Positions 57,375 to 58,463 of a DNA stretch of 58,463 bases are shown one piece after another. Every line of letters begins with the position of its first letter. Within the stretch, counting starts at the first letter, position 1. Below the pieces are notes generated by a model, which worked only from the letters and a program-made list of their open reading frames with translations, made no database searches and was not told the DNA's origin. Made by a program: the position numbers and the translations under genes. Source of the stretch: JANNSX01 sp031403155 (lineage in GTDB: Bacteria; Pseudomonadota; Alphaproteobacteria; Rhizobiales; Hyphomicrobiaceae). Location of the stretch: contig JANNSX010000483.1 in the NCBI GenBank assembly GCA_031403155.1, forward strand, positions 1 through 58,463, given 5' to 3'.

Positions 57375-57901
57375 GGACGACGATGCTGCTGAGAGCTGCC
57401 GCACTTTCTATCGCGCTTGCCGCGCTTATGTCCACCGCCCCTGCCTCGGCGCAGACCGCCGAGCTACTCGAGAAGCACAAGGACTGGTCGGCCTACAAGC
57501 ACAAGGCCGAAAAGGACACCACCTGCTTTGCTGTCACCCAGCCCAAGGATTCGGAGCCCAAGACCGTCAATCGCGGCGACATCTTCCTCTACATCTCCTT
57601 TTGGCCGGCCGACAAGGTGAAGGGCCAGGTGATGATTCGCTTGGGCTATCCGATCAAGGAGGGAACCGAGGTCTCGGCCGCTATCGGCTCGGACGTGTTC
57701 AAGCTCTTTCCGAAAGAGGACAAGGCCTTCATCGAGAGCGGCGAAGACGAGCAGAAGTTCGTCGACGCGATCAGGAAGGGCGACAAGCTCGTCGTCAAGG
57801 GCACCTCCAAGAAGGGCACCGAGACGACGGATGTCTATTCGCTCTTGGGCGTCAGCGCCGCGCTCAAGCAGGCCGAGGAGGCGTGCGCAGCGAAATCGTA
57901 G
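57371..57901 (+). CDS. Invasion-associated locus B (IalB)-family protein
   Basis: This 176-residue protein has a signal peptide (about residues 1-28, ending ASAQT). The mature part carries HKDWSAYKHKAEKDTTCFAV, RGDIFLYISFWP, GTEVSAAIGSDVFKLF, then KGDKLVVKGTSKKGTETTDV. This is the IalB pattern first linked to erythrocyte entry by Bartonella but widespread in free-living alphaproteobacteria. It is periplasmic or envelope-associated. Translationally coupled to the RNA methyltransferase; the two functions are not obviously related. Confidence 0.9.
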   Translation: MRTTMLLRAAALSIALAALMSTAPASAQTAELLEKHKDWSAYKHKAEKDTTCFAVTQPKDSEPKTVNRGDIFLYISFWPADKVKGQVMIRLGYPIKEGTEVSAAIGSDVFKLFPKEDKAFIESGEDEQKFVDAIRKGDKLVVKGTSKKGTETTDVYSLLGVSAALKQAEEACAAKS

Positions 57902-57926
57902 GGTAGGCTGCGACAACTTCAGCGAG

Positions 57927-58364
57927 CTACGCCCCCGGCAGCACCAGGAACGCCGCGCCCACCATGGCGATGACACCGGCGAAGCGGCTGGCCACGACCT
58001 TCGCGCGCTCGGCCGTCATGAACTGGCCGGCGACCAGGAAGGCGACGCCGAGGCCGACGGCGAGCAGCAGGAACCACATCACCATGGCCGGCGGTAGCCA
58101 AAGAGCGGTCGCCGCAATCAGTTTGCCTGCGCCGCCACCCATGAGGCCGAGCGCGAAGAGCGTGATGACCACCGCGAAAGTGATGACGAAGGCCAGCGCA
58201 TGCCAGCCCATGTCGCCGAAGGACATGCCGCTCCACAGCCCATAGAGCGGGAACGCCGCCAGCATCGGCAGCACCAGCCAGTTCGGCACCGTGCCGCGCC
58301 AGAAATTGAAGGCCGCGCCGAGGGCCAAGAGGGCAACCGGGATGAAAATCGATGGTTCGAGCAT
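57927..58364 (-). CDS. A24 prepilin-peptidase-like membrane protein lacking both catalytic aspartates
   Basis: This 145-residue protein has four to five membrane helices in the CpaA/TadV (A24) layout. The VPNWLVLPM motif (about 26-34) and the GGGxxKLIAA motif (76-84) identify the family. The first catalytic Asp is replaced by N20 (AAFNFWRGTVPNW) and the GxGD Asp by A79 (MGGGAGK). Cleavage activity is therefore unlikely. GGGAGG precedes ATG 58364. Whether it is a structural partner, a decoy or another enzyme is unknown. No pilin genes are in the window. Confidence 0.75.
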   Translation of the reverse strand: MLEPSIFIPVALLALGAAFNFWRGTVPNWLVLPMLAAFPLYGLWSGMSFGDMGWHALAFVITFAVVITLFALGLMGGGAGKLIAATALWLPPAMVMWFLLLAVGLGVAFLVAGQFMTAERAKVVASRFAGVIAMVGAAFLVLPGA

Positions 58365-58463
58365 GGTTTGCCTCCCTTGGGCGCGCAGGCGGATAGGCGG
58401 GGACGCTAAGTTGTGTCGGGTTAGCGAAAGGTTAATGGGCAAGAGCCGCAGTCACGGCGTTTT

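Noticed and set aside
1..58463. tRNA, rRNA, riboswitch or prophage genes
   Set aside because: None were recognised on either strand by eye; small non-coding RNAs cannot be excluded without a covariance-model search.

Overview
The window is a GC-rich stretch of an alphaproteobacterial chromosome, most likely Hyphomicrobiales (Rhizobiales). Supporting signs are an IalB-family periplasmic protein, an extensin-family lipoprotein, a HlyU-family small protein, a DUF2852 membrane protein, a UdgB-type uracil-DNA glycosylase, and many CTAG-bounded intergenic palindromes that resemble the rhizobial RIME repeats. No rRNA, tRNA, CRISPR array, integrase or transposase was seen. The genus cannot be named from the sequence alone.

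Layout. 1-10 kb: mixed housekeeping genes. These are the tail of a probable NCS2 permease, a truncated tautomerase, a Tat-exported MsrB, a Uma2-family protein, a HlyU-family protein, a DUF4153 membrane protein, an alpha/beta hydrolase, two tandem VOC paralogues, an M20 peptidase, a TPR protein, ribosomal protein L36, a BetI-like TetR regulator and a DUF2852 protein. 10-20 kb: an uncharacterised 286-residue protein, then a surface block with a 1420-residue RTX protein, an extensin-family lipoprotein and a trimeric (YadA-type) autotransporter followed by a small exported protein. 20-24 kb: a GreA/GreB-type factor, a VOC protein, gatB, and a complete hipB-hipA toxin-antitoxin operon with three evenly spaced operator palindromes. 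24-30 kb: a zinc-phospholipase-C-like protein with a DUF4332 tail, a translationally coupled triple-RidA/SDR/EamA operon, and an exported caspase-like protein.

30.6-41 kb is a surface-glycan cluster. It holds a nucleotide-sugar dehydratase/epimerase, a DegT aminotransferase, WbqC, four SAM methyltransferases, a small ArnE-like flippase, a beta-propeller (GH43-like) protein, a NeuD/PglD-like acyltransferase, an ArnC/GtrB-like membrane glycosyltransferase and a PhyH-type hydroxylase. The gene content suggests synthesis and lipid-linked transfer of a modified amino sugar. The right part of this cluster is visibly less GC-rich. 41-44 kb is an SDR/Rieske oxygenase/Asp-Glu-hydantoin racemase operon. 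44-58 kb carries UdgB, a NYN-domain protein, folK, a class III aminotransferase, a GFA protein, a TetR regulator divergent from a polyamine-type ABC importer operon ending in an MBL-fold hydrolase, a DUF559 endonuclease, an enolase-superfamily dehydratase, a quinone oxidoreductase, a SpoU-type RNA methyltransferase, an IalB protein and an A24-like peptidase that has lost both catalytic aspartates.

The most unusual signals are non-coding. Two 167-bp elements (24150-24316 and 30384-30550) each consist of two mirror-image hairpins. Their stems differ between copies by paired, compensating substitutions, while the 21-nt loops differ freely but keep their length. A second, larger palindrome family is scattered through the window, and its terminal CTAG supplies the stop codon of several flanking genes. 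Among proteins, the three-domain RidA fusion, the PLC-like/DUF4332 protein and the degenerate A24 peptidase are the best candidates for something undescribed.
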